The notes under the pieces were generated by a model that saw only the letters and a list, made by a program, of their open reading frames with translations, searched no databases and was not told the DNA's origin. 64,000 bases of DNA, taken from Flavobacterium sp. N502536 (GTDB lineage Bacteria; Bacteroidota; Bacteroidia; Flavobacteriales; Flavobacteriaceae). Shown one piece after another: positions 8,760 to 17,915 of this stretch (positions are counted from its first letter, which is position 1; each line of letters starts with the position of its first letter). The stretch covers positions 2,604,001-2,668,000 of the forward strand of contig NZ_CP110011.1 in NCBI RefSeq assembly GCF_025947345.1. The letters run 5' to 3'. The position numbers and the translations under genes were made by a program.

Positions 8760-8842
8760 TTTAGAGTAATTGTGTTGTTGGAGAAGTAAAAGTAGCGAAA
8801 AAGAGTTTAATCGCAAAGTCTTGTATGTCCATGCAATTTATA

Positions 8843-8954
8843 TTAACCGCGAAGTTTGCAAAGCTTTTGATGTTCAGTTAAAAGAAAAGGTTCGCAAAGA
8901 TTTTTTTTAAATCTTTGCGAACCTTGCGTATTCCTTTGCGAACTTTACGGTTAA
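8843..8954. repeat. nested inverted repeat / terminator downstream of the U32 gene
   Basis: The inner hairpin AAGGTTCGCAAAGATTT (8887-8903) pairs perfectly with 8909-8925 around five T residues. The outer arms, 8843-8863 and 8934-8954, match at 18 of 21 positions. The inner stem with T run probably ends the U32 transcript; the outer pair makes the whole 112 bp foldable as one long structure. Confidence 0.65.
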
Positions 8955-8958
8955 AATT

Positions 8959-10833
8959 CTAATGAAAATGATCTTCCTCTATTTCAAATTCTGCATCTTT
9001 TTCCCAGATTTCCATTTCACAAGGTTTGCAGTTGAATTTTAGTTTGTACTCTAATTCACCTTGTTTTAAAACCAGGGGTTCTTTTACCTTAACACCTGCT
9101 ATATCTTTTTGGTGTATCGGACATTTTTTTAATTCGTATTTGATGCAATATTTAGTGGTCATCACACGTGATTTTCCCGGATCCCATTGTAATTCAAATG
9201 CTTTCTCAATTTCGGTAACACCATGACGCTCGTAGAATTTACGGGCCGTTTTGTTGGAAACATTGTACATGAAATCCAATTTAGTTTCCGGATAAGGGTG
9301 TGATGTTTTAACTAATTGGTGTTCTTCGCGTTTGTAGTTTTTCAAACGAATTTCAGTCAGCTGATCGTAAACAGTTCTTCGCATTTCATTGATTTTTGAA
9401 ATAGGAAGGAACCAGTTTTGAGAGAACATAATATTGATTTCATCAGCAGTGTAAGGCGTAAAACCTGTTTTTGCTAATTGTGTTTTGATGTTTTCTTCGA
9501 TAGATTCACCCGTTTTAGTTTGCTCTTTAGAATGTTCTAAATTTACAACACTCACATTTCCGTCTTCGTCGGTTGCGATTAATTCAAAGCCAGTTGCTGT
9601 TTCGGTAAGCAATAAAGTAGTACTCAGTTTTCGTACAGCACTGTCTTCTCTTTCTACAATTTTGATGAAAGCGGCATCGTTGTTACGGTAAATAAAAGTT
9701 CCGTCTTTTACTTCTTTTAAAACGTTTGGATATATTTTGCCGTTTTCGGCTTTGTTTACGTAGATTCCGTCGGCTTCATTGTTTTCATTGATGAAACAAA
9801 GTCCGTCACCGTTGTTTAGTAATTCACCGTTTTCAATTTCGTAAGCGTTTCCAACAGTTCTGATTAATTTACCAATATATTGACCTTTTGATTTTGGGCT
9901 TTCCCAAGAACCAATAGAGCTGTGTCTTTCGTTTACAAAATAATCTGTATAACCACGGTTGAAAGTTCTGCTTAAAGAAGAGTCAAAAGTATAAGTACAT
10001 TTTCCCGAAGAAGCTTTGGTGTATTTATCACTTCCTGCGCCTTCTAAGTAGCTGTCTAATTTTTGTCGTAAATAAGAAACATTGTTTTTAACATAAACAA
10101 CATCTTTTAATCTTCCTTCAATTTTAAAAGAAACAATTCCGGCCTCAATTAAATTCGGAATCTGGTCTGAAATATCTAAATCCTTGATCGAAAGCAAGTG
10201 ACTGTTTCGGATCAAAGTTTCTCCGTTTCCGTCTATTAAGTTATACGGTAAGCGGCAGTTTTGTGCGCAGGAACCACGATTGGCACTGCGTTCTCCATTG
10301 GCCACACTCATATAACAATTTCCACTGAAAGAAACACATAAAGCTCCGGTTACGAAAAATTCTAATTCAACATCAGCTTCGTCGTAAATGGTTTTAATTT
10401 GATGCAAATTTAATTCGCGGGCTAAAACCACACGTTTGATTCCGGCATCTTTAAGGAATTTTATTTTATCGGCATCACGGTTATTGGCTTGTGTACTGGC
10501 GTGAAGTACGATAGGAGGCAAGTCCATTTCCATAATCGCCATGTCCTGAATGATCAGGGCATCAACACCAATATCGTATAATTCCCAGATCATTGAACGG
10601 CAAGTTTCCAGTTCGTTATCGTACAAAATGGTATTCATAACCACAAAAACCTGTGCATTAAAGAGGTGTGCATATTGTACCAATGCAGCTACATCTTCGA
10701 TAGAATTGTTGGCATTCGAGCGTGCTCCAAATTGTGGTGCACCAATATAAACAGCATCAGCACCACTATTTATGGCTGCCATTCCCCCAATTAAATCCCT
10801 GGCAGGAGCTAATATTTCAATCTTCTTCTTCAT
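8959..10833 (-). CDS. U32 family peptidase (collagenase-like / RlhA-TrhP type)
   Basis: 624 residues, the long form with a C-terminal extension found in Bacteroidota. The start MKKKIEILAPARDLIGG leads into the TIM-barrel; the U32 signature E-F-F-V-T-G-A-L-C-V-S-F-S-G-N-C-Y-M-S is near residue 150. The cysteines of that segment plus C-A-Q-N-C-R-L-P correspond to the Fe-S/cysteine set of RlhA/TrhP relatives, which hydroxylate 23S rRNA or tRNA. The C-terminus ends with more cysteine pairs (C-P-I-H and C-K-P-C-E), likely a metal site. RNA hydroxylation is more likely than proteolysis, but this is inference. The gene is monocistronic. Confidence 0.88.
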   Translation of the reverse strand: MKKKIEILAPARDLIGGMAAINSGADAVYIGAPQFGARSNANNSIEDVAALVQYAHLFNAQVFVVMNTILYDNELETCRSMIWELYDIGVDALIIQDMAIMEMDLPPIVLHASTQANNRDADKIKFLKDAGIKRVVLARELNLHQIKTIYDEADVELEFFVTGALCVSFSGNCYMSVANGERSANRGSCAQNCRLPYNLIDGNGETLIRNSHLLSIKDLDISDQIPNLIEAGIVSFKIEGRLKDVVYVKNNVSYLRQKLDSYLEGAGSDKYTKASSGKCTYTFDSSLSRTFNRGYTDYFVNERHSSIGSWESPKSKGQYIGKLIRTVGNAYEIENGELLNNGDGLCFINENNEADGIYVNKAENGKIYPNVLKEVKDGTFIYRNNDAAFIKIVEREDSAVRKLSTTLLLTETATGFELIATDEDGNVSVVNLEHSKEQTKTGESIEENIKTQLAKTGFTPYTADEINIMFSQNWFLPISKINEMRRTVYDQLTEIRLKNYKREEHQLVKTSHPYPETKLDFMYNVSNKTARKFYERHGVTEIEKAFELQWDPGKSRVMTTKYCIKYELKKCPIHQKDIAGVKVKEPLVLKQGELEYKLKFNCKPCEMEIWEKDAEFEIEEDHFH

Positions 10834-11014
10834 TTTAAGTACTTTAGGCTTTTGTGGTATTCACGCAAAAAAGTTTGCAAAGTTCTTATAAATATTTCGA
10901 GTTTGCTAATACTGAGGTGATTTTTTTGGAATTGTTAACTTATATGGAATGATGCTGATTAAGAGTGCAGTTTACTTAAGATATTTAATAATTCCGGTTG
11001 TTTCGGATGTCTTT

Positions 11015-11563
11015 TTAAAATTGAATCGGTTCATAAATAAGTTGTACTACCCCGGATTTAAAAGTATTAGTTGTAATTAGCTTCAATTCGATTCGTTTTT
11101 TTAAGTCCTCAAATAGCGGTTTGCCACTTCCTAAAGCTACTGGATGAACTGATATTCGGTATCGGTCAATAAGGTTTAATTCGATGAATGTTTTGATAAG
11201 ACCCGACCCACCGTACAACCAGATGTCTTTTCCGGATTGTTTCTTAAGGTCATTTACTTTATTTAAGAGGTCAGAATTGATGAAAGTAACAGACTCTTCT
11301 TTTTTATTCTGACTGGAAAAAACATATTTGTTTTTGGAGTGTACTTCTTTCCAAAGTGATTTTTCGTCAGGACTTGCATTTTCATCGGGTTGATAGTTTC
11401 CCCACATATCATAACTAACTCTGCCATAAAAAATGGTGTCTATACTGGATAAAAAAACATCAAATTCCATATCATCGTCCATAATACACCAATCGGTTTC
11501 TCCATTAGGACCTTCAATAAAACCATCTAAAGTGACTGCCAGATCTAAAATTATTTTTCTCAT
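11015..11563 (-). CDS. dihydrofolate reductase family protein (RibD C-terminal type)
   Basis: 182 residues beginning MRKIILDLAVTLDGFIEG. The pattern S-L-D-G-F, then D-T-I-F-Y-G-R-V-S-Y-D-M-W and I-W-L-Y-G-G-S-G-L-I is the RibD_C/DHFR-like NADPH reductase fold. These proteins are usually of unknown substrate and differ from the folate enzyme FolA. No partner gene adjoins; 180 bp separate it from the U32 gene and 270 bp from the next gene upstream. Confidence 0.9.
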   Translation of the reverse strand: MRKIILDLAVTLDGFIEGPNGETDWCIMDDDMEFDVFLSSIDTIFYGRVSYDMWGNYQPDENASPDEKSLWKEVHSKNKYVFSSQNKKEESVTFINSDLLNKVNDLKKQSGKDIWLYGGSGLIKTFIELNLIDRYRISVHPVALGSGKPLFEDLKKRIELKLITTNTFKSGVVQLIYEPIQF

Positions 11564-11657
11564 TTGGGGATTTTGTTTTTATGTACTTTGATATAAAAAT
11601 AAAGTTCTTTTTGGATGAATCTAATTGTTTGTGTGTTAAAATGGTTTTAGTGGTGGC

Positions 11658-11754
11658 AAATGGTCGGAAATATATCTGGTTAATGCAATACCATTTACAG
11701 GTCTTTCTGAATTAGATCCAATTTCGACCATTTTCCTGATCTCAGGAAAATGGT
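11658..11754. repeat. compound hairpin between two minus-strand genes
   Basis: ACCATTTTCCTGA (11727-11739) and its exact reverse complement (11742-11754) are separated by only 2 nt. An outer arm, AAATGGTCGGAAAT at 11658-11671, can pair instead with 11721-11734 with one bulge, so two exclusive folds exist. It may terminate the NTF2-like gene or be a dispersed element. Confidence 0.5.
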
Positions 11755-11832
11755 GATTTATAGACTTGCCGACATTTTACGGCCATCAATAGCTTTAAAT
11801 TTATATTGTTTGCCTTTTATCTTGATTTAACT

Positions 11833-12333
11833 TTAATGCCCATAACTAATGACTCTGGTGATTTTCCAGCCTGTAGGGGTGTTTTTCCAGATATGAGTAA
11901 ATTTATAGGTGCCACAGTTGATGAGTTCTCCATTTTCAAGTCGGCAGAATTTATGCAATCCGGTTTGTATGGCTCCATAATCTTTAATGGGGTAAACTTC
12001 AATACTTCCTTCTACCAGAACTCTTCTCGTATATCCATAATTGGTAAAAATTCGCTGGAAGTTTTCCATTGTTTTTGTATAGTTGTCCAGCCCTCCTGTA
12101 TCATGAAAGAATTCAAGGTCTTCTGCGAATAAAGTTTTTAATTTTTCTAAATCACCTTTGTTAGCTGCGTCAAAAACGACTCCGTCCATTTTTACAATGG
12201 TATCAAATAGCTCTTTAGATACGGGTGTATAGGGTTTTGATTCGGTTATGGTTATTTTTTTAGTTACGGTACAGGATGTTACGAACACTCCTATTGTGAG
12301 CAGTAATATGATTGTATAAATTGTGTTTTTCAT
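11833..12333 (-). CDS. nuclear transport factor 2 family (DUF4440-like) lipoprotein
   Basis: The start at MKNTIYTIILL (12333) gives 166 residues with a lipoprotein signal peptide (hydrophobic stretch then V-T-S-C at about residues 17-20). The mature domain reads as an NTF2/SnoaL-like cone: D-A-A-N-K-G-D-L-E-K-L-K-T-L-F-A-E-D-L and a closing F-T-H-I-W-K-N-T-P-T-G-W-K-I-T-R-V-I-S. These domains bind small ligands or act as accessory domains; nothing more specific can be said. Two tandem in-frame stop codons end it. Confidence 0.82.
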   Translation of the reverse strand: MKNTIYTIILLLTIGVFVTSCTVTKKITITESKPYTPVSKELFDTIVKMDGVVFDAANKGDLEKLKTLFAEDLEFFHDTGGLDNYTKTMENFQRIFTNYGYTRRVLVEGSIEVYPIKDYGAIQTGLHKFCRLENGELINCGTYKFTHIWKNTPTGWKITRVISYGH

Positions 12334-12504
12334 GTTTATTGTTTTGAAAGTGAACTTCTTAAAGGGCAGATCCAATATTTTTTTTATTGATTTGTTAAAA
12401 ATACTAATAATATGATTTAAAAAGACGGGGTTGTTAGGGGAGTACTAAAATGTAATTTGTTCTGCCGCAGCTTATTTTTTGGGTTAGGGATAGGAGCAAC
12501 ATCC

Positions 12505-12564
12505 TTTTGCTTTTTTCTTTAAAAAGCAAAAGATACAGCGGATAGCCCGGTTCGCCGCGGCGAA
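12505..12564. repeat. hairpin plus GC-rich palindrome upstream of the serine hydrolase
   Basis: TTTTGCTTTTT (12505-12515) pairs with AAAAAGCAAAA (12521-12531). It is followed by the perfect palindrome TTCGCCGCGGCGAA (12551-12564), which is much more GC-rich than its surroundings. It resembles a dispersed intergenic repeat; the spacer 12376-12654 holds nothing else I can support. Confidence 0.5.
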
Positions 12565-12654
12565 ATCCCCCATAAAAGGTAAAAACTACTTTCTGTAACC
12601 TTTAGCGGATGAATGTCGTCAAAGCTTTTATCAATCAGACTAAATAATCACAAA

Positions 12655-13713
12655 ATGAAAACCTTCTTAAAATCGTTTATTGTTTTATTTCTAATGGGCT
12701 GTTCGGGACTGTCGGCTCAGAGTTTGGAAACCAAAATGGATCAATTAATTGCCTTAAAGTTTAAACATGAAAATCCCGGAGCTGTTTTTCTGGCGGTTAA
12801 AAAAGGGAAAGTAGTGTATCGAAAAGCTTTTGGAATGGCCAATTTAGAAATGGGCATTCAAATGCAGCCTGAATTTGTTTTTGAAATTGGATCGATGACG
12901 AAGCAATTTACGGCTGTTGCTGTTTTGATGCTGGCAGAACAGGGAAAGCTTAAACTTGATGACGAAATCACGAAGTTTATTCCCGATTATCCAACCAATG
13001 GAAATACCATTACCCTGCATCATTTGCTAACACATACTTCCGGAATTAAAGATTTTACAAGTATGAAGGCCATAAAAGATATTGCCAGACGGGATTTGTC
13101 TCCAAAAGAACTGGTCGATTTTTTCAAGAATGAACCCGCTGATTTTAAACCCGGTGAGCAATACAAATATTGTAATTCAGGATATGTGCTTTTGGGGTAT
13201 ATTATTGAAATAGTATCCGGACAAACTTATGAAGCGTTTGTAACACAGCATATTTTTAAGAAAACCGGAATGGAAAATACGTATTATGCAAGCCATGATA
13301 AAATTATTAAAAACAGGGTTTCCGGTTATCGCGACCGCGAGGAGTATGTAAATGCGAATTATATCAGTTTTTCTATTCCATATGCTTCCGGTTCGATACT
13401 ATCAACGGTTGATGATTTGCTGAACTGGCAATATGCAATAAATGCGAATACCTTATTAAATCCTTCTTCTACAAAGAAAGCATTTGTAAATTACACGTTA
13501 AACAATGGGACAAATATTGATTATGGGTACGGCTGGCATTTAGAAAAAGTAAAAGATAAAATCGTTCGGGAACATGGGGGAAGCATCTTTGGCTTTAAAT
13601 CAATGGGGGTTTATGAGCCGGAAGAACAAATTTATGTAGTGGGTTTAAGCAATTGTGAGTGTAATTCTCCAACTTCTATTACGAAAGATATAGCCTCGCT
13701 TTTAATGGACTAA
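12655..13713 (+). CDS. serine hydrolase, class C beta-lactamase fold
   Basis: The start at MKTFLKSFIVLF (12655) gives 352 residues with an N-terminal hydrophobic segment; M-G-C-S-G near residue 14 could be a lipobox, or the cleavage may follow L-S-A-Q. The S-x-x-K catalytic motif is G-S-M-T-K-Q-F-T near residue 80. The Y-x-N motif is Y-K-Y-C-N-S-G-Y near 175, and the third motif appears as H-G-G-S near residue 310. The fold covers AmpC, D-Ala-D-Ala peptidases and esterases; the lone domain and export suggest a periplasmic peptidase or esterase rather than a resistance enzyme. Confidence 0.9.
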   Translation: MKTFLKSFIVLFLMGCSGLSAQSLETKMDQLIALKFKHENPGAVFLAVKKGKVVYRKAFGMANLEMGIQMQPEFVFEIGSMTKQFTAVAVLMLAEQGKLKLDDEITKFIPDYPTNGNTITLHHLLTHTSGIKDFTSMKAIKDIARRDLSPKELVDFFKNEPADFKPGEQYKYCNSGYVLLGYIIEIVSGQTYEAFVTQHIFKKTGMENTYYASHDKIIKNRVSGYRDREEYVNANYISFSIPYASGSILSTVDDLLNWQYAINANTLLNPSSTKKAFVNYTLNNGTNIDYGYGWHLEKVKDKIVREHGGSIFGFKSMGVYEPEEQIYVVGLSNCECNSPTSITKDIASLLMD

Positions 13714-13719
13714 ATAAAA

Positions 13720-13751
13720 AAAAGGGCGTTTTCACTTGAAAACGCCCTTTT
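13720..13751. terminator. bidirectional terminator
   Basis: AAAAGGGCGTTTTC (13720-13733) and its exact reverse complement (13738-13751) enclose a 4-nt loop. It separates the convergent serine hydrolase and aminotransferase genes and serves both. Confidence 0.88.
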
Positions 13752-13769
13752 AGCTATTGTTTTATGGTA

Positions 13770-14960
13770 TTATGCAGTCAAAGCTTCTTTGATTCTGCGT
13801 AAGGCTTCTTTTAAGATATCGTCGCTTGTAGCATAAGAGAAACGGATACAATTTGGGTTTCCAAAAGCATCACCGGTTACAGTTGCTACGTTAGCTTCTC
13901 CTAAAAGATACATCGAAAGATCGTTTGCATCTTTAATTTCAGTTCCTCTTAGAGTTTTTCCGAAGAAAGAAGAAACGTCAGGGAAAACATAAAAAGCTCC
14001 TTCCGGAACGTTGATTTTTACGCCTGGGATTTCTTTTAACAATCCTACTACTAAGTCTCTGCGGGTATGGAAAGCCTTAACCATGTGGTTCAATACACTT
14101 GGATCCGCTTCTACTGCTGTAATTGTTGCACGTTGTGCTACCGAATTTGCTCCAGAAGTTACTTGTCCCTGAATTTTTACACACGCTTTTGCGATGAATT
14201 CAGGAGCTCCGATGTAACCAATTCTGTATCCTGTCATAGCGAAGGCTTTTGCAACTCCGTTTACAGTAATTGTTTTTTCTAACATTCCCGGGATAGAACC
14301 GATGCTGCAGAAAGTTCCTGAGAAATTGATGTGTTCGTAAATTTCGTCAGCAACTACGTATATGTTTGGGTGTTTTTCCAAGACTTTTGCAAGAGCTGTT
14401 AACTCTTCGCGGCTGTATACAGATCCAGATGGATTACAAGGAGAACTGAACCACATCATTTTTGTTTTTGGTGTGATGGCAGCTTCTAATTGTGCTGGTG
14501 TAATTTTAAAATCAGTATCTACAGAAGTAGGAACTTCAACAGGTACTCCACCTGAAAGTTTTACGATTTCGAAGTAAGAAACCCAGTATGGTGCTGGTAA
14601 AATAACCTCGTCACCATCGTTTAACATTACTTGTGCAATATTGTATAAAGATTGTTTTGCTCCTGTAGAAACCACGATTTGAGATGGTTTGTACTCCAAT
14701 CCGTTATCTCTTTTGAATTTTTTGCAGATTGCTTCTCTCAATTCTAAATAACCCTCTACCGGAGAATAAGTACTATAGTTTTCGTCTACTGCTTTTTTAA
14801 CGGCTTCTTTAATAAAATCTGGTGTATTAAAGTCCGGTTCCCCTAAACTTAAACTGATAATGTCTTTTCCCTGTGCTTTTAATTCACGCGCTAAAGCAGC
14901 CATTGCTAAGGTTTGTGATGTCGCTAAGTTGTTGATTCTGTCTGAAAGAATATGATTCAT
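13770..14960 (-). CDS. PLP-dependent aminotransferase, aspartate aminotransferase type
   Basis: The start at MNHILSDRINNLATSQT (14960) gives 396 residues, the usual size of class I subgroup Ib enzymes. S-L-G-E-P-D-F-N-T-P-D near residue 40 binds substrate, and S-S-P-C-N-P-S-G contains the conserved asparagine. V-N-G-V-A-K-A-F-A-M-T-G-Y-R-I-G-Y holds the Schiff-base lysine near residue 235, and C-I-R-F-S-Y-A the carboxylate-binding arginine. It likely transfers the amino group between aspartate and 2-oxoglutarate, possibly with arogenate/prephenate side activity. It stands alone between the terminator at 13720 and a weak hairpin (14979-15002). Confidence 0.93.
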   Translation of the reverse strand: MNHILSDRINNLATSQTLAMAALARELKAQGKDIISLSLGEPDFNTPDFIKEAVKKAVDENYSTYSPVEGYLELREAICKKFKRDNGLEYKPSQIVVSTGAKQSLYNIAQVMLNDGDEVILPAPYWVSYFEIVKLSGGVPVEVPTSVDTDFKITPAQLEAAITPKTKMMWFSSPCNPSGSVYSREELTALAKVLEKHPNIYVVADEIYEHINFSGTFCSIGSIPGMLEKTITVNGVAKAFAMTGYRIGYIGAPEFIAKACVKIQGQVTSGANSVAQRATITAVEADPSVLNHMVKAFHTRRDLVVGLLKEIPGVKINVPEGAFYVFPDVSSFFGKTLRGTEIKDANDLSMYLLGEANVATVTGDAFGNPNCIRFSYATSDDILKEALRRIKEALTA

Positions 14961-15029
14961 TATAAAATTTTTGAATGTCCTTAATTTCAACTTTAATTAA
15001 GGAAGGTTAATGATTAATAGTTTCTTATT

Positions 15030-16124
15030 TTATGCTAACTCTGGTTTTGCTCCAAGGTCTCTTAAGTGTTTGTAGTGCGCTAGTACAGCGCCTCTCATGG
15101 TTTTGAATTCATGATAAGGCAAATTGCATTCGATGGCAGTTTGTTTTACAATTTCAGCAATTTTTCCGTAGTGAATATGACTGATATTTGGAAAAATGTG
15201 GTGTTCGATCTGATGATTTAGACCTCCTGTAAACCAGTTGATTACTTTGTTTTTAGGGGCGAAATTAGCAGTTGTGTACAATTGGTGAATGGCCCAGGTA
15301 TTTTCGATTTCCCCATCTTCATTCGGTACAGGGTTTGAAGTTTCTTCAACTACGTGTGCCAATTGAAAAACAATACTTAAAATTAATCCGGCTGTGTAGT
15401 GCATGACAAAGAATCCGATAACTACTTTCCACCATATAACACCTAAAATCATTGGCAAAGCCATCCAGATCAAAATGTAGATTATTTTGGTGATCACTAA
15501 AACCGTCCATAACTTGGTTGGACTTTGTGGTGCTCCGTAGGATAGTTTTCTTTTTAAATAATCCTTCATCTGTTTGAAATCGGTTGTAAGAGCCCAGTTA
15601 AACGTCAATAGACCGTATAAGAAGAAAGAGTAATAGTGTTGAAATTTATGAAAACGACGCCATTCTGCGTTTTGTGTGAAGCGGATAATTCTTCCGGCAT
15701 CAAGATCTTCATCATGACCGTGAATATTGGTATAAGTATGGTGAAGTACGTTATGTTGTACCTGCCAGTTGTGCACATTTCCTGCTAATATATAAATACT
15801 TCCTCCCATGATTTTGTTGATCCATGATTTAGAAGAGTAGGAGCCGTGATTTCCGTCGTGCATCACATTCATTCCAATTCCGGCCATTCCAACTCCCATC
15901 AGGATGTTTAGCAGCAATTGCGCCCAGAAAGGCATATTAAGTGTTAGAATTAAAAAGTACGGTGTTAGAAAAACGGCAAAAAGAATAACAGCTTTTAAAT
16001 GCAGCTTCCAGTTTCCTGTTTTCTGAATGTTGTTCTCTTTGAAGTAATTGTTTACTCGTGAGTTAAGTGTTCTGAAGAACTTCAGATTGTCTTGCTTAGC
16101 AAATGTAGGCGCAGTGTTATTCAT
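15030..16124 (-). CDS. membrane fatty-acid desaturase (acyl-CoA/acyl-lipid)
   Basis: 364 residues with several membrane spans (for example about 48-85 and 200-245). The three diiron histidine boxes are complete: H-D-G-N-H-G near residue 110, H-N-V-L-H-H near 145, and N-H-Q-I-E-H-H near 305; the glutamine-type third box is that of front-end/linoleoyl-CoA-like desaturases. No fused cytochrome b5 domain is present, so the electron donor is separate. It adjusts membrane fatty-acid unsaturation. It is divergent from rsmG across a 107-bp spacer. Confidence 0.92.
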   Translation of the reverse strand: MNNTAPTFAKQDNLKFFRTLNSRVNNYFKENNIQKTGNWKLHLKAVILFAVFLTPYFLILTLNMPFWAQLLLNILMGVGMAGIGMNVMHDGNHGSYSSKSWINKIMGGSIYILAGNVHNWQVQHNVLHHTYTNIHGHDEDLDAGRIIRFTQNAEWRRFHKFQHYYSFFLYGLLTFNWALTTDFKQMKDYLKRKLSYGAPQSPTKLWTVLVITKIIYILIWMALPMILGVIWWKVVIGFFVMHYTAGLILSIVFQLAHVVEETSNPVPNEDGEIENTWAIHQLYTTANFAPKNKVINWFTGGLNHQIEHHIFPNISHIHYGKIAEIVKQTAIECNLPYHEFKTMRGAVLAHYKHLRDLGAKPELA

Positions 16125-16231
16125 AATTATTTTAAATAGGTTTCAAAGGTAATTATTATAAATTTTCAATTTGCAAAATTGAGTTAAATATTTCAATCGT
16201 AAAGTAGTACTTTTGTTAAAAAATTAGAGCA

Positions 16232-16861
16232 ATGGATGAGATATTGAAATATTTTCCAGATTTGACCGATCTTCAAATCGAACAATTTCAAAAATTAGAC
16301 TTTTTATACCACGACTGGAATGAAAAAATCAATGTGATTTCAAGAAAAGACATTGATGCCTTATATACAAAACACATTTTGCATTCGCTTGGAATTGCAA
16401 AAATTATGAAGTTTGAACCGGGAGCTACTGTTCTGGATGTTGGTACTGGTGGCGGATTTCCAGGGATTCCATTAGCCATTCTTTTTCCTGAAACCCGTTT
16501 TTATCTGATTGATGTTATTGCCAAAAAAATTAAGGTGGTGCAAGGAGTGGTAGATGCATTAGAGTTAAAAAATGTGAAAGCAGAACAAAAGCGTGCTGAG
16601 CTGGTAAAAGGCGACTTTGATTTTATTGTGAGTCGTGCCGTAACGAACATGCCTGATTTTGTTTCGTGGATAAAAGATAAAATAAAGAAACAGCATAAGC
16701 ATACCTTAAAAAACGGAATTCTGTATTTAAAAGGTGGAGATCTGACCGAAGAACTGGCTTCTTTTCCTAAAGCCACTTTGTATGATTTGTCAACGATTTT
16801 TGAAGATGAATTTTTTGAAACCAAAAAAGTAGTACACCTGCCTTTGAAGTTTACGGTTTAA
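16232..16861 (+). CDS. rsmG: 16S rRNA (guanine-527 N7) methyltransferase RsmG
   Basis: 209 residues, normal for RsmG. The SAM-binding loop L-D-V-G-T-G-G-G-F-P-G-I-P-L near residue 70 and the later F-D-F-I-V-S-R-A-V motif are diagnostic. A consensus -7 box TACTTTTG (16208-16215) lies just 16 nt before the ATG, so the 5' leader must be very short. A strong terminator follows. Confidence 0.95.
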   Translation: MDEILKYFPDLTDLQIEQFQKLDFLYHDWNEKINVISRKDIDALYTKHILHSLGIAKIMKFEPGATVLDVGTGGGFPGIPLAILFPETRFYLIDVIAKKIKVVQGVVDALELKNVKAEQKRAELVKGDFDFIVSRAVTNMPDFVSWIKDKIKKQHKHTLKNGILYLKGGDLTEELASFPKATLYDLSTIFEDEFFETKKVVHLPLKFTV

Positions 16862-16875
16862 TTCCTGAAAAAAAT

Positions 16876-16916
16876 AACCCAATAATGACTGCCTGTTTTA
16901 GCGTCATTATTGGGTT
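16876..16916. terminator. terminator after rsmG
   Basis: AACCCAATAATGAC (16876-16889) and its exact reverse complement (16903-16916) enclose a 13-nt loop. It lies between two convergent genes and can act in both directions. Confidence 0.8.
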
Positions 16917-16941
16917 TTGTGTTTAAATCCGTGTGTCATGA

Positions 16942-17673
16942 TTAAGAAACTTTTCTAGACAAATGCAAAAACGGATTGGTTTTATGGTTTACGTTTTGCA
17001 TGTATTTATGAAAGGCTTTTTCTGATGCTGCAATGGTATACTGAAACTTAGGGTTAAAGAAAAAATCACGGCATATTATAGGTTCATTACTAGAATCATA
17101 TACTTTTTCGTCGGTTTCATCCAGATTTTCATCTTTGTAAGGGCAAGGGTACAGATGGTTTAATTGTATAATGATCGTATTGAACCATTTGTCAAAGTTT
17201 TTTCTTTTTGGCGTGATATGACGGGCAAGTAATACAAGTCCCAGAATTTCATTTTGCAAAAAGTAAGATCCTTTTCTGTATCTTACATCAATCATTCTTA
17301 CGGCCATGTGGGCAGCCCACAAAGGTCCATCTATAGGGCCTGAAGCCGGTATGTCAAAATTAGTATCAAATAATAATGGATCTGTTAATTCCGGATTTTT
17401 GATCGAATACCAGAGTGCTTCAATTCGTTTTTCCGTATCGTTGATACTGGTTCTGTTCCCTACAAAACGCCAGTGTATCCATTCCAGTAATGCGGCACTA
17501 AGCCCTACCGTTGCTTTGTGATTAATACTTGACAATATTTTTTCGAGATCCTTATTTTCGTCTAAAGGGTCTAAGAATTTTTCCATCTTCTTTTTGTTCC
17601 AGATAAAATCAATAGGATGCCCGATGTGTTTTGAATTTAAAATAATCTGCGGTGCGTTTTTTAAGCTTTTCAT
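16942..17673 (-). CDS. hypothetical protein, family not recognised
   Basis: 243 residues, no signal peptide and no membrane segment. The sequence is rich in aromatic residues (L-E-W-I-H-W-R-F, E-A-L-W-Y-S-I, G-P-L-W-A-A-H-M-A) and looks helical; the last 60 residues contain C-P-Y-K-D and I-I-C-R-D-F-F-F-N-P. I do not recognise a domain. The strong codon pattern and the upstream spacer of almost 490 bp argue that it is a real, separately regulated gene. It is convergent with rsmG and divergent from the LytS gene; the context does not define a role. Confidence 0.75.
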   Translation of the reverse strand: MKSLKNAPQIILNSKHIGHPIDFIWNKKKMEKFLDPLDENKDLEKILSSINHKATVGLSAALLEWIHWRFVGNRTSINDTEKRIEALWYSIKNPELTDPLLFDTNFDIPASGPIDGPLWAAHMAVRMIDVRYRKGSYFLQNEILGLVLLARHITPKRKNFDKWFNTIIIQLNHLYPCPYKDENLDETDEKVYDSSNEPIICRDFFFNPKFQYTIAASEKAFHKYMQNVNHKTNPFLHLSRKVS

Positions 17674-17915
17674 AAGTCAATTTGGTTTGTTGGTTGATTT
17701 ACTTTTTTTTGACCCTTAGGTCGGGTAATAATTGGTTATGAAGTTTGTTTTTTAGTTAAAATTTAGGTCGTTGTATGCGCAACTATAGAGCAAATTTATG
17801 TTGAGTTTTTCTTTTTTTATGTAACAGGAAGACATATAACTATCACGATAAGACAAAGTTTTTATCTTTAATAAATCCGAATAAAATTGAAAGAAAAAAC
17901 TTAATTTTTAATAAA

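Noticed and set aside
11758-11826. Coding-like fragment (IKIKGKQYKFKAIDGRKMSASL, minus strand) after the NTF2-like gene
   Set aside because: In frame with the upstream gene but separated by two stop codons and without a start; it may be a remnant, yet 22 codons are not enough to support a pseudogene.
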